Numbered from the stretch's first letter, positions 1 to 8,047 are shown. The stretch: DNA of 64,000 nt from Klebsiella huaxiensis (GCF_003261575.2 NZ_CP036175.1:5766001-5830000); one strand, 5' to 3'. Numbers and translations: made by a program. The notes: a model not told the origin generated them from the letters alone.

Positions 1-419
1 TTCCAGTTACCGGAGATAATGGCTTCAGAGAAGGATTTCATCTTCTCAAGCACCGCATTCACTTCCGGCATCACATCTTTGCCATCAACCACTATCGGAG
101 TATTGCTACGGTTACGCAGCGCAACGTGCAGTACCGCACGGTCCTCAGTACGGTTAATCTTTTCGCCGGAGAACATGGACTTAATGGCGTCTGCCAGGAA
201 GGTCTCTTTGGCCAGATCCTGCAGTTTTGCCAACGTCTCTTCGGTGATGCGGTTTTTGGAGAAATCCACCAGCATCAGATCGTCGAACGTTGCGGAAAAC
301 TTAGTGAAACGGTCGCTATCTTTCGCGAACAGGTCCGCGATGGTAACGTCTTTCATTTCATCAAAGTGTTTTTGTAGTGCCTGCCAGGCAGATGTCTGCG
401 TTGGATTGATGTTTTTCAT
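1..419 (-). CDS. pgi: Glucose-6-phosphate isomerase, N-terminal part (cut by window edge)
   Basis: Reading the minus strand from the ATG at 419 gives MKNINPTQTSAWQALQKHF and continues in frame to base 1 for about 139 residues. This is the start of enterobacterial phosphoglucose isomerase, which interconverts glucose-6-phosphate and fructose-6-phosphate in the cytoplasm. The sugar-binding and catalytic residues lie in the missing part. The gene is divergent from lysC, as in E. coli. The rest of the gene lies outside the window, so nothing can be said of its 3' end. Confidence 0.97.
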   Translation of the reverse strand, partial: MKNINPTQTSAWQALQKHFDEMKDVTIADLFAKDSDRFTKFSATFDDLMLVDFSKNRITEETLAKLQDLAKETFLADAIKSMFSGEKINRTEDRAVLHVALRNRSNTPIVVDGKDVMPEVNAVLEKMKSFSEAIISGNW

Positions 420-728
420 TAGCAATACTCTTCTGATTTGAGAATTGTGACTGCGGTCGATTGTAGCGCCGGTGGCGGAAAATTGTGATGATTTTTGTGT
501 TATGCCGATGATACGTGTCAGAAATAGGGGCAATTTGGGGCAAAACGTCCCTGATAGTATAGCCATCATAAGGCTTTTTTCTTTCAGCCACTCGTGTATG
601 AAAAATCCGCATAACCCTGACGTTGACATACTTCGCCTGAAGCCTTTATATAACGGCAATACCTATACATCCACGTAGGTATGTTGCTCGCGCATTTCAC
701 GCTACAGCGAAAGGGTATTGCAGGGGGG

Positions 729-734
729 TATAAT
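729..734 (+). promoter_or_regulatory. Candidate lysC promoter -10 box
   Basis: A perfect TATAAT lies about 45 bases before the riboswitch, so a transcript would start near 741. No convincing -35 box is seen at the right distance. A second candidate is TTGACA at 623-628 with TATATA at 647-652 (18-base spacing). The leader would be about 445 or 530 nt respectively. Inference only. Confidence 0.35.
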
Positions 735-774
735 GACCCGCGTCCCCCCAGGCAAAGTGAAAGACGTCGGTAAT

Positions 775-935
775 TGCCAGAAGAGGTGCGTTGCCCAGGT
801 AACCGTATTGGAGGAGCCAGTCCGGGGAAAATACGTGAGGGGGAGCAGCGCCGAGGTGAATAAGCGTCTGGTTACGCTCATCACCGGCCACAGAGGCTGA
901 ATCCTCTGGGTTGTCACCAGAAACGTTCGCAGTCG
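775..935 (+). promoter_or_regulatory. Lysine riboswitch (L-box) of lysC
   Basis: The conserved L-box blocks are readable in order: AGAGGTGCG at 782-790, AGGTAA near 797, GGAGGAGCCAGTCC at 810-823, GGGGGAGCAGCGCCGAGG at 839-856, CACCGGCCACAGAGGCTGAAT near 882-902 and GTTGTCACCAGAA near 910-922. They match the E. coli lysC leader closely. Binding of lysine is known to shut down lysC, mainly by hiding the ribosome binding site and exposing RNase E sites. The end coordinates are approximate. The expression platform runs on toward the start codon and is interrupted by the hairpin at 1079-1168. Confidence 0.95.
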
Positions 936-1078
936 GGCGTTTCATACTCGCCAAATGGTGCAATGCATCAGGAAGCGGGTCTACAAGGTGGAGCACTTCT
1001 GGGTGACATCGTAGTTTGTTTATCGCTCTGCGCCCACCCTGTTTTTCGCTCTTCCCTTGTGCCATGGCTGAATAATTT

Positions 1079-1168
1079 GGCCTGGCTTATTAAGACATTT
1101 TATTGCAATCCGGATGCGTCCAGCCTTACCAGGATTGGTTGTCAGGAATCGTTTTAATAAGTCAGGCC
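1079..1168. repeat. ~90-base inverted-repeat hairpin inserted in the lysC leader
   Basis: The arms GGCCTGGCTTATTAA (1079-1093) and TTAATAAGTCAGGCC (1154-1168) are inverted repeats matching at 14 of 15 positions. An inner pair, CAATCC (1106-1111) and GGATTG (1132-1137), is also present. From memory of the E. coli leader, the text before it (CTTGTGCCA.GGCTGAA) and after it (CCCCTGACACGAGG) are almost adjacent there, so this looks like an insertion. The right arm touches a second small hairpin, GTCAGG/CCTGAC at 1161-1176, just before the GAGG ribosome binding site. Confidence 0.6.
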
Positions 1169-1186
1169 CCCTGACACGAGGTTGTT

Positions 1187-2536
1187 ATGACAGACTTAGT
1201 TATCGCCAAATTTGGCGGCACCAGCGTTGCCGATTTTGATGCCATGAACCGCAGCGTAGACGTCGCGCTGCTGGATGCCAATACCCGCGTGGTCGTGCTT
1301 TCCGCTTCCGCGGGCGTGACTAATCTGCTGGTTGCTCTAGCGGATGGGCTGGAACCTGGCGAACGCTTCGAGAAACTCGATGCCATGCGCCAGATCCAGT
1401 TCAATATCCTGGAGCGCCTGCGCTATCCGAACGTGATTCGCGACGAGATTGAGCGCCTGCTGGAAAATATTACCGCTCTGGCAGAAGCCGCATCGCTGGC
1501 GAGCTCAACCGCATTGACTGATGAGCTGGTCAGTCACGGTGAGCTGATGTCCACCCTACTGTTTGTCGAGATCCTGCGCGAGCGTGGTATCGCCGCCCAG
1601 TGGTTTGACGTGCGTAAAATTATGCGCACCAACGATCGCTTTGGCCGCGCGGAACCGGATATCGCCGCACTTTCTGAACTCACCCAACAGTTACTGGCTC
1701 CACGCCTTGCAGAAGGCCTGGTGATCACTCAGGGCTTTATTGGTAGCGAAGCCAAAGGCCGCACCACCACGCTCGGTCGCGGCGGCAGCGATTATACCGC
1801 CGCTCTGCTGGGCGAAGCGCTGCATGCGACTCGCGTTGATATCTGGACCGATGTTCCAGGCATCTATACCACCGACCCACGCGTTGCTCCGGCGGCCAAA
1901 CGTATTGACGTCATCGCCTTTGAAGAAGCGGCGGAAATGGCGACGTTTGGCGCGAAAGTCCTGCATCCGGCAACGCTGCTTCCCGCCGTGCGTAGCGAGA
2001 TTCCGGTATTTGTTGGCTCCAGCAAAGAGCCGAAAGCGGGCGGTACGCTGGTATGCAACACGACCGAAAATCCACCGTTGTTCCGCGCGCTGGCACTCCG
2101 CCGCAAGCAGACTCTGCTGACCCTGCACAGCCTGAATATGCTGCACTCTCGCGGTTTTCTCGCCGAAGTGTTCGGCATCCTGGCGCGACATAATATCTCC
2201 GTGGATCTCATCACCACTTCAGAAGTGAGCGTGGCGCTGACCATGGACACCACCGGTTCCACTTCCGCAGGCGACACCTTGTTAACCCAGGCGCTGCTGA
2301 CCGAGTTGTCTTCCCTGTGCCGCGTAGAGGTTGAGCAAGATCTGGCGCTGGTCGCGCTAATTGGCAATGATTTGTCAAAAGCGTGCGGCGTCGGTAAAGA
2401 GGTGTTTGGCGTACTGGAGCCGTTCAATATTCGTATGATTTGTTACGGCGCATCCAGCCACAACCTGTGTTTCCTCGTACCTGGCGCGGATGCCGAGAAA
2501 GTGGTGCAAAAGCTGCATCATAATCTGTTCGAGTAA
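1187..2536 (+). CDS. lysC: Lysine-sensitive aspartokinase III
   Basis: A 449-residue protein, the usual length of LysC. It phosphorylates aspartate, the first step toward lysine, methionine, threonine and diaminopimelate. The amino acid kinase domain fills about residues 1-290, with KFGGTS near residue 8, the TTLGRGGSD segment near residue 198 and the conserved FGAKVLHPAT near residue 250. Two ACT domains follow (about 310-449) and bind lysine for feedback inhibition. The ATG at 1187 follows a GAGG ribosome binding site. Expression should be set by the upstream lysine riboswitch. It stands alone as a transcript and ends at the bidirectional hairpin at 2550-2573. Confidence 0.98.
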   Translation: MTDLVIAKFGGTSVADFDAMNRSVDVALLDANTRVVVLSASAGVTNLLVALADGLEPGERFEKLDAMRQIQFNILERLRYPNVIRDEIERLLENITALAEAASLASSTALTDELVSHGELMSTLLFVEILRERGIAAQWFDVRKIMRTNDRFGRAEPDIAALSELTQQLLAPRLAEGLVITQGFIGSEAKGRTTTLGRGGSDYTAALLGEALHATRVDIWTDVPGIYTTDPRVAPAAKRIDVIAFEEAAEMATFGAKVLHPATLLPAVRSEIPVFVGSSKEPKAGGTLVCNTTENPPLFRALALRRKQTLLTLHSLNMLHSRGFLAEVFGILARHNISVDLITTSEVSVALTMDTTGSTSAGDTLLTQALLTELSSLCRVEVEQDLALVALIGNDLSKACGVGKEVFGVLEPFNIRMICYGASSHNLCFLVPGADAEKVVQKLHHNLFE

Positions 2537-2549
2537 TTGCCAAATAAAA

Positions 2550-2573
2550 GGCCCGGTACATATGTTCCGGGCC
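2550..2573. terminator. Bidirectional terminator between lysC and the rlaP-type gene
   Basis: GGCCCGG (2550-2556) and CCGGGCC (2567-2573) form a 7-bp stem with a 10-base loop. It is flanked by AATAAAA on one side and ATATTTATTTT on the other, so it can serve both convergent genes. Confidence 0.75.
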
Positions 2574-2577
2574 ATAT

Positions 2578-3366
2578 TTATTTTGCCATCACCGTGGTCA
2601 TCAGCAGTTTGTCCAGCTCTCTGGCATCACCCGTCCGGCTATCCGGCAGCATCGGCGGAACCTCCCCCCTTGCCAGCTCTGACTGAATAAACGCATGCAA
2701 CAGTGCGCGACGCGGGCCATATTCGGTTTCCCCGGCTCGTTGTTTACACTCCAGCAACTCGTCTATTTCCTGACGCAAACCCGTTTCCAGTTCGCTCCCC
2801 GCCAGCAGTTCAGCAAAGCGCATCGGCGGCACGCCTTTTTCCGCCTCAACCCAGCGAACGGCCAGCAAGGGACGCAGCACGTAGAAGTACTTTTTCAATC
2901 GCACTTCGGCACCTTGCAGATAACCGCGAAAGTTTTTCCGCGCCATCGAGTAGTAGTGCCAACGCGCACGGGCCGGGGAAAACCATCGCGGAACCAGCGC
3001 CTTAAGCGCTGATATCGTCGCCGCATCCTGTTGATAAACTACCGGCGAATCCAGCCACTCGATAAGCGTCGGGTTCGCCCCTTTCAGCAGGCCCAGCGCC
3101 TTACGCCACTCCCAGCCGCAAACGTCCAGCTCATCATCTATCGGCAATTCAATAACATCCCGCGGTGCCTCTACCCGCAGATACCATTCCGGTGGATGCA
3201 CATAGAGAAATCGCACGTCATAATCACTATCCGGCGAGGCAAAGCCCCAGCCCCGACTGCCGGACTCGCAGGCGTAGAGCACCTTGACGCCATAGCGTTG
3301 CTCCACCTCTTCCAGTTGCCGCCGCACCCGCTGGCGCATGGCGGCATCGACTCCGTTACACGTCAT
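2578..3366 (-). CDS. RlaP-type DNA polymerase-beta superfamily nucleotidyltransferase
   Basis: A 262-residue protein. The N-terminal segment holds the classic nucleotidyltransferase signature: GSRGWGFASPDSDYDVRF at about residues 36-53, with the GS motif at 36-37 and the metal-binding pair D48/D50. A third acidic residue probably lies at D77, D78 or D81. The rest is helical and fits the RlaP family (RNA repair pathway polymerase-beta), which has been linked by gene context to RNA repair. The start lies 5 bases after the slipin stop, so the two form one operon. The true substrate is unknown; addition of nucleotides to the ends of damaged RNA is an inference from family and context. The stop abuts the shared terminator with lysC. 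Confidence 0.8.
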   Translation of the reverse strand: MTCNGVDAAMRQRVRRQLEEVEQRYGVKVLYACESGSRGWGFASPDSDYDVRFLYVHPPEWYLRVEAPRDVIELPIDDELDVCGWEWRKALGLLKGANPTLIEWLDSPVVYQQDAATISALKALVPRWFSPARARWHYYSMARKNFRGYLQGAEVRLKKYFYVLRPLLAVRWVEAEKGVPPMRFAELLAGSELETGLRQEIDELLECKQRAGETEYGPRRALLHAFIQSELARGEVPPMLPDSRTGDARELDKLLMTTVMAK

Positions 3367-3371
3367 TTTCG

Positions 3372-4499
3372 TTATCCTTTTATATTCACCAGACCATGCA
3401 GCACCTGGTCCAGGCCGCCAAAAACTGAGATTTTATCGATACGCTCCGCGACTCTTTCCAGCGTTTCCAACTCTTTTAAGCGCAGCGCCACCGGGTTGTT
3501 TTCCATCACCTTCGCGGTGTTCAACAGCGAGCGGGTGGCAGCGGTCTCTTCACGCCGACGGATCACATTAGCCTGCGCCGACTTTTCCGCCTCGACCAAC
3601 TGTGACAAAATCGCCTTCATATCGCCCGGCAGCACAATATCTTTCACCCCCAGGGACGCGACTTCGATGCCAAAAGGCGTCATGCGGGATTTCACCTGTG
3701 CGCTCACCACTTCATCAATCACCTGCTTATCTTCCAACAGCTCGTCTAGCGTGCGCGTCCCCACTGCTTCACGCAGGGCAAACTGCAGCTCGCGATACAG
3801 ATGATCCAGCGGTTTCACCAGTTGGCAATAAGCCTGCAAAACATCGCTGTACCGCCAGTTCGCCGCCAGATTTAAACGCAAGTTCACTTTATCTTTAGTC
3901 AGGATCTCCTGGCCGCCGACCTCCAGTACCTGTAAACGGGTATCGACGACTTCGGCTTCGACCAGATGATTAACCTTCCAGTAAGCAGACAGTCCCGGCG
4001 GCAGTAACGGCTGGGTCTCGCCATCGATTTTCAGCACCCCAACGTGCCACGCAGGAACCGACACGGTGAGGATCGACTCACGGCCTTTTACCGCGCCGTG
4101 ACGTCGCGGCTGCAATACAGCATTCATCACCGCTGTCGGAACCTGAACCTGTCGAGTATCCATGCGTATCAGCTTCATATCCTTGCTGGCAGGCCAATAC
4201 AGACGACGCGTAGAGGGCGGTAAAATTTCCTGCAACACACCGTTTGTATACAGCGCTCCGGTCTCGGTATCTGTCAGATCCGCCGCCAGGCAATAGCGTT
4301 CAACCCATACAGGCTGAAATTGACGTAAATACTCCGCCAGCACTTCCGGCACTTCGCTACCGTCCATGTTGACGATCAGTACTTCAGGGACGTTAAACCA
4401 CGGCAGGCGGTGCGTACCCGCTTCCAGAACCTGATAGTAGTCGCCCTCACGGGATAAAAGACCCAGTTGACCTTTGCGTATCGTAATTTTCGTCGTCAT
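3372..4499 (-). CDS. Slipin / SPFH (band 7) family protein
   Basis: A 375-residue protein with an SPFH/band-7 core. The central stretch VDTRLQVLEVGGQEILTKDK (about 185-204) and the segment near residue 270 (MTPFGIEVASLGVKDI) are typical of slipins. The C-terminal region is rich in charged residues and likely helical (VEAEKSAQANVIRRREETAA). No clear N-terminal membrane helix is visible, unlike classical stomatins, so membrane attachment is uncertain. The start follows an AAGGA ribosome binding site. It is the first protein gene behind the sigma-54 promoter at 4797-4812 and is followed 5 bases later by the nucleotidyltransferase gene. A role in organising RNA repair on a scaffold is inference. 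Confidence 0.85.
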   Translation of the reverse strand: MTTKITIRKGQLGLLSREGDYYQVLEAGTHRLPWFNVPEVLIVNMDGSEVPEVLAEYLRQFQPVWVERYCLAADLTDTETGALYTNGVLQEILPPSTRRLYWPASKDMKLIRMDTRQVQVPTAVMNAVLQPRRHGAVKGRESILTVSVPAWHVGVLKIDGETQPLLPPGLSAYWKVNHLVEAEVVDTRLQVLEVGGQEILTKDKVNLRLNLAANWRYSDVLQAYCQLVKPLDHLYRELQFALREAVGTRTLDELLEDKQVIDEVVSAQVKSRMTPFGIEVASLGVKDIVLPGDMKAILSQLVEAEKSAQANVIRRREETAATRSLLNTAKVMENNPVALRLKELETLERVAERIDKISVFGGLDQVLHGLVNIKG

Positions 4500-4786
4500 T
4501 TTTTATTCCTTAAAAGTTAATCCGGCGCGGATGCAGGGGCGAAGCCGCAGGGGAATTCCCTTTTGCCTGCGGCCCGGCGTCTTTATCGGCGGCCAGTTTT
4601 GGGGATTGCTGACAGCTCAAAGCCCCGTTTTATTTCTATGATTAACAACCAGTTTTCATTTTGGAGATGAAATTGGGAATCGAACCCGTGGTGGTCATCG
4701 GCTGACGGAACACTTGCGGAAAACAGCCTCTGCCGTTCCTGAGGTGCCGGCGGGGTTTAACCCCCTGCGTTTTCAGCGTCTTGACG
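4500..4786 (-). ncRNA. Structured leader RNA with tRNA-like elements in the RtcR-controlled operon
   Basis: Read on the minus strand from the expected sigma-54 start (about 4786) to the slipin gene, this ~287-base stretch has no good ORF but strong RNA structure. At 4687-4675 lies GGGTTCGATTCCC, a tRNA T-arm with a canonical 7-base loop but only a 3-bp stem. Two bases later comes TTTCAT-CTCCAAA-ATGAAA (4672-4654), a perfect 6-bp stem whose 7-base loop equals the tRNA-Trp (CCA) anticodon loop. Alternatively, TTTCATC-T-CCA fits tRNA positions 66-76, giving a closed acceptor stem as in a permuted tRNA. Further hairpins: GGGG/CCCC at 4626-4601 and a perfect 8-bp stem GCCGCAGG/CCTGCGGC at 4573-4544. 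No D-arm is clear. It may be a Y-RNA (YrlA)-like RNA or only a leader. Confidence 0.5.
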
Positions 4787-4796
4787 AGAGAGTTAT

Positions 4797-4812
4797 TGCC
4801 AGATGCGTGCCA
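4797..4812 (-). promoter_or_regulatory. Sigma-54 promoter of the slipin-rlaP operon
   Basis: On the minus strand the sequence is TGGCACGCATCTGGCA. The -24 element TGGCACG is perfect and the GG and GC pairs are exactly 10 bases apart. The -12 element is TGGCA against the consensus TTGCA. It faces the slipin gene, and the adjacent divergent gene encodes an RtcR-type sigma-54 activator, so the match is unlikely to be chance. The AT-rich 4813-4947 should hold the activator sites. Confidence 0.85.
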
Positions 4813-4947
4813 GAAAGAAAAAATGACGAAATAAATATTTATCCAATTGATTTTTATATATTTATTTTAAATATCATTTTTTACCGTTGCCGCCATTAAG
4901 CAATTTTCTTATCTTTTAATATCGAATTTTATCTTTTGGGATAAATC

Positions 4948-6528
4948 ATGAAAAAGCGACGGGTAGTGATTGGCGTACTCGGAACGGTGCTGGACAAGCG
5001 CGGTAAGCGGGCAAATCGATTAAAAAAATGGCGGCCCACCGTTGGACTATGCCAGCAGGCAGATTTTCCCGTCGACAGGCTGGAACTGCTCCACCAGCCG
5101 CGTGATGAAAGCATGGCGCAAAGGTTGATTGAAGATGTCGCTCTGCTTTCATCTCATACCCAAGTGCGGCCACATACGGTCGAGATTAATGATCCGTGGG
5201 ATTTTGAAGAGGTCTACGCCGCCTTCCTCGATTTCGCTACCCGCTACGAATTTGATATCGAAAATGAAGAGTATCTGGTGCATATCACCACCGGGACTCA
5301 CGTTGCGCAGATTTGCTGGTTTCTGCTGACGGAAGCCCACTATCTGCCCGCCAGCCTGCTGCAAACCAGCCCTGCACCGAAAGGTTCATCGGATGAGCAG
5401 ATTGCGGCTGGCACCTGCTCGGTTATCGACCTTGATTTAAGCCGCTACGCCACGCTCACCAGCCGCTTTCAGCGCGAGCAGCAGCAATCAGTCTCCTTCC
5501 TGAAGGCCGGTATTGATACGCGCAACGCAACGTTCAATAAACTTATCGATCGTATTGAGCGCGTGGCGATCCGATCGACCGATCCGATCCTTCTCACCGG
5601 CCCAACCGGTGCCGGCAAGTCTTTCCTCGCCAAACGTATTTTTCAGCTTCGCCAGTCGCGCCATCAGGTTGCGGGCAAGCTGGTGGCAGTAAACTGCGCT
5701 ACCCTGCGCGGTGATAACGCCATGTCCACGCTGTTCGGTCATGTCAAAGGTGCATTTACCGGTGCGCTGACGCCACGGCCAGGCCTGCTGCGGGAGGCTG
5801 ATGGCGGAGTGTTGTTTCTCGACGAAATTGCCGAGCTGGGGCTGGATGAACAGGCCATGTTGCTAAAAGCCATTGAAGAGAAAACCTTTTTCCCATTTGG
5901 TTCCGATAAAGAGGTTTACAGCAATTTCCAGTTAATAGCCGGTACCCATCGTGATATGCAGCAATGGGTGGCGGAAGGTCGTTTTCGCGAAGATCTCTAT
6001 GCGCGCATCAATATGTGGCGCTTTGCCCTGCCGGGCCTGGCGCAGCGGCAGGAAGATATTGCGCCGAACGTGGAGTATGAATTACAGCGCTTTGCAAACG
6101 AACGGCAAACACAGATCCGTTTCGATAAAGACGCCCGCGAGCGCTATCTGACTTTTGCCTGCTCGCCGCAGGCGCAGTGGCGGGGTAATTTTCGCGAGCT
6201 AGGGTCGTCCGTTGCGCGAATGGCAACCCTGGCCGAACAGGGGCGGATTACGCTCGCCCTTGCGCAAGAGGAGATTGCGCTCTTACAAGAGAGCTGGCAG
6301 CTCAACACATCTTTTCCTGATATTGAAATGGAAATCGATCTGTTCGATCGCCGGCAACTGGAAACCGTTCTGGAGGTGTGCCAACGCAGCGCTTCGCTGT
6401 CCGAAGCCGGGCGTGAGCTGTTCGCCGTCTCCCGTCAGAAAAAGGCCAATCCCAATGATGCCGACCGTCTGCGCAAGTATTTAGCCCGCTTTGGGCTGAG
6501 CTGGGAGAGTATCCGCAGTGGAACATGA
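4948..6528 (+). CDS. rtcR: RtcR-type sigma-54-dependent activator with CARF-like sensor domain
   Basis: A 526-residue protein similar along its full length to E. coli RtcR but clearly diverged. The N-terminal sensor (about 1-180) keeps the RtcR signature, including WDFEEVY (84-90) and HITTGTHVAQICWF (112-125), the CARF-like ligand pocket. The AAA+ domain has Walker A GPTGAGKS (218-225), the sigma-54 contact loop GAFTGA (268-273) and Walker B VLFLDE (288-293). The C-terminal part carries the helix-turn-helix. RtcR proteins are known to sense RNA ends or tRNA fragments with 2',3'-cyclic phosphate and to switch on RNA-repair genes. Here no rtcBA is adjacent; the divergent target is slipin-rlaP. 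A separate canonical rtcR/rtcBA could exist elsewhere. Confidence 0.9.
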   Translation: MKKRRVVIGVLGTVLDKRGKRANRLKKWRPTVGLCQQADFPVDRLELLHQPRDESMAQRLIEDVALLSSHTQVRPHTVEINDPWDFEEVYAAFLDFATRYEFDIENEEYLVHITTGTHVAQICWFLLTEAHYLPASLLQTSPAPKGSSDEQIAAGTCSVIDLDLSRYATLTSRFQREQQQSVSFLKAGIDTRNATFNKLIDRIERVAIRSTDPILLTGPTGAGKSFLAKRIFQLRQSRHQVAGKLVAVNCATLRGDNAMSTLFGHVKGAFTGALTPRPGLLREADGGVLFLDEIAELGLDEQAMLLKAIEEKTFFPFGSDKEVYSNFQLIAGTHRDMQQWVAEGRFREDLYARINMWRFALPGLAQRQEDIAPNVEYELQRFANERQTQIRFDKDARERYLTFACSPQAQWRGNFRELGSSVARMATLAEQGRITLALAQEEIALLQESWQLNTSFPDIEMEIDLFDRRQLETVLEVCQRSASLSEAGRELFAVSRQKKANPNDADRLRKYLARFGLSWESIRSGT

Positions 6529-6639
6529 ACATAATTAGTTTGAATAATATTCCTTAGCACGATAAACAATAGCTATGGTCGGGCTCGATCCCGGCCTGTT
6601 TATAACAAGCAAACACAACATACGTGCAAGGAAAACAAC

Positions 6640-7584
6640 ATGCTCGCCACGCTTACGCGGCTGTTCCCATTATGGGCGCTGCTGCTCTCAGTTATCGCGT
6701 ATTACACGCCATCCACTTTCACTCCCATTGGTCCCTGGGTCCCAACGCTGCTGATGCTGATTATGTTCGGCATGGGCGTTCACCTGAAGGTGGATGACTT
6801 TAAACGCGTCCTTTCCCGCCCGGCGCCGGTAGCGGCGGGGATTTTTCTGCACTATCTGGTGATGCCGCTCGCCGCCTGGCTGCTGGCGCTGATTTTTCAT
6901 ATGCCTCCGGAGCTCTCCGCCGGGATGGTGCTGGTCGGCAGCGTTGCCAGCGGCACGGCATCCAACGTCATGATCTACCTGGCTAAAGGCGATGTGGCAC
7001 TGTCGGTCACCATCTCGTCGGTTTCCACGCTGGTCGGCGTGGTGGCAACGCCGCTGCTAACGCGCCTTTACGTCGATGCGCATATTCAGGTGGACGTGAT
7101 GGGGATGCTGCTCAGCATTCTGCAAATCGTGGTGATCCCGATTGCGTTGGGGCTGGTGGTGCATCACTTGCTGCCAAAAGTCGTAAGAGCGGTAGAACCG
7201 TTTCTTCCGGCTTTCTCAATGGTCTGCATTCTGGCGATTATCTGCGCCGTGGTAGCCGGTTCCGCTTCGCATATCGCCTCCGTGGGCTTTGTGGTAATCA
7301 TCGCGGTCATCCTGCACAACACCATCGGCCTGCTCGGCGGCTACTGGGGTGGACGTCTGTTTGGCTTTGATGAATCCACCTGCCGTACGCTGGCGATTGA
7401 GGTAGGTATGCAGAACTCAGGTCTGGCCGCCGCGCTGGGGAAAATCTACTTTGGTCCGCTGGCTGCGCTGCCTGGCGCGCTGTTCTCGGTATGGCACAAC
7501 CTGTCCGGCTCGCTGCTGGCCGGTTACTGGTCAGGGAAGCCGATTGTGGATGAATCGCGTAAGGCAGGAAAAAAGAGCAGATAA
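6640..7584 (+). CDS. panS: Bile acid:sodium symporter (BASS) family transporter, PanS-like
   Basis: A 314-residue membrane protein with about 9-10 hydrophobic helices starting near residue 7. The conserved BASS segments are present: GSVASGTASNVMIYLAKGD near residue 104-122 (sodium site crossover) and EVGMQNSGLAAAL near 255-267. In Salmonella a member of this family, PanS, moves ketopantoate and pantoate across the inner membrane; the name here is by likeness only. It is a single gene with GGAAAACAAC before the ATG. It is followed by a BIME repeat. The assignment to the family is safe and the substrate is not. Confidence 0.8.
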   Translation: MLATLTRLFPLWALLLSVIAYYTPSTFTPIGPWVPTLLMLIMFGMGVHLKVDDFKRVLSRPAPVAAGIFLHYLVMPLAAWLLALIFHMPPELSAGMVLVGSVASGTASNVMIYLAKGDVALSVTISSVSTLVGVVATPLLTRLYVDAHIQVDVMGMLLSILQIVVIPIALGLVVHHLLPKVVRAVEPFLPAFSMVCILAIICAVVAGSASHIASVGFVVIIAVILHNTIGLLGGYWGGRLFGFDESTCRTLAIEVGMQNSGLAAALGKIYFGPLAALPGALFSVWHNLSGSLLAGYWSGKPIVDESRKAGKKSR

Positions 7585-7603
7585 AACGTAACTTTGATAA
7601 AAA

Positions 7604-7696
7604 TCTCCCGGTGGCGCTGCGCTGACCGGGCTACAGGTCCACAGCCGTTTGCGGTCTGGTAGCCCGGACAGGTGCAAAGCACCGCCTCCGGGATTT
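7604..7696. repeat. REP/BIME element
   Basis: Two inverted REP units (CTCCCGGTGGCGCTGCGCTGACCGGG at 7605-7630 and TAGCCCGGACAGG...CGCCTCCGGGA at 7659-7693) face each other. The same unit recurs at 16189-16280 and 17773-17963. It lies between panS and yjbD and may stabilise or end the panS transcript. Confidence 0.85.
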
Positions 7697-7774
7697 TGCC
7701 GGGTGATGAAATTGCTGTAAGACTCCCATCCCAATACCGTACACTGAAGTCATCGGCTAACTGAGGGCACCACT

Positions 7775-8047
7775 ATGGCACTCCCCCGCATTACCCAAAA
7801 AGAGATGACCGAGCGCGAGCAGCGCGAACTGAAAACTCTACTCGACCGCGCGCGCATTGCGCATGGCCGTCCGCTGACTAACGCGGAAACCAACAGCGTG
7901 AAAAAAGAGTACATCGATAAACTGATGGTTTTACGCGAAGCAGAGGCAAAAAAAGCCCGCCAGTTGAAGAAAAAGCAGGCTTATAAACCGGACAGTGAAG
8001 CATCATTTTCCTGGTCGGCAAGTACGCCGACGCGCGGCAGGCGTTAG
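7775..8047 (+). CDS. yjbD: DUF3811 family protein YjbD
   Basis: A 90-residue, highly charged protein starting MALPRITQKEMTEREQREL, the same length and character as E. coli YjbD (DUF3811). It is rich in Lys, Arg and Glu in its first 70 residues, so probably helical and cytoplasmic. Its function is unknown. It converges on rluF and the two stop codons overlap (TAG at 8045-8047 here, TAA of rluF at 8046-8044). This rluF-yjbD pairing is as in E. coli. Confidence 0.9.
   Translation: MALPRITQKEMTEREQRELKTLLDRARIAHGRPLTNAETNSVKKEYIDKLMVLREAEAKKARQLKKKQAYKPDSEASFSWSASTPTRGRR

Noticed and set aside
4660..4700. A conventional tRNA gene on the minus strand, suggested by GGGTTCGATTCCC
   Set aside because: No 5' acceptor strand or D-arm is found upstream at tRNA distances, and the T-stem pairs for only 3 bp. 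It was kept as a tRNA-like element instead.
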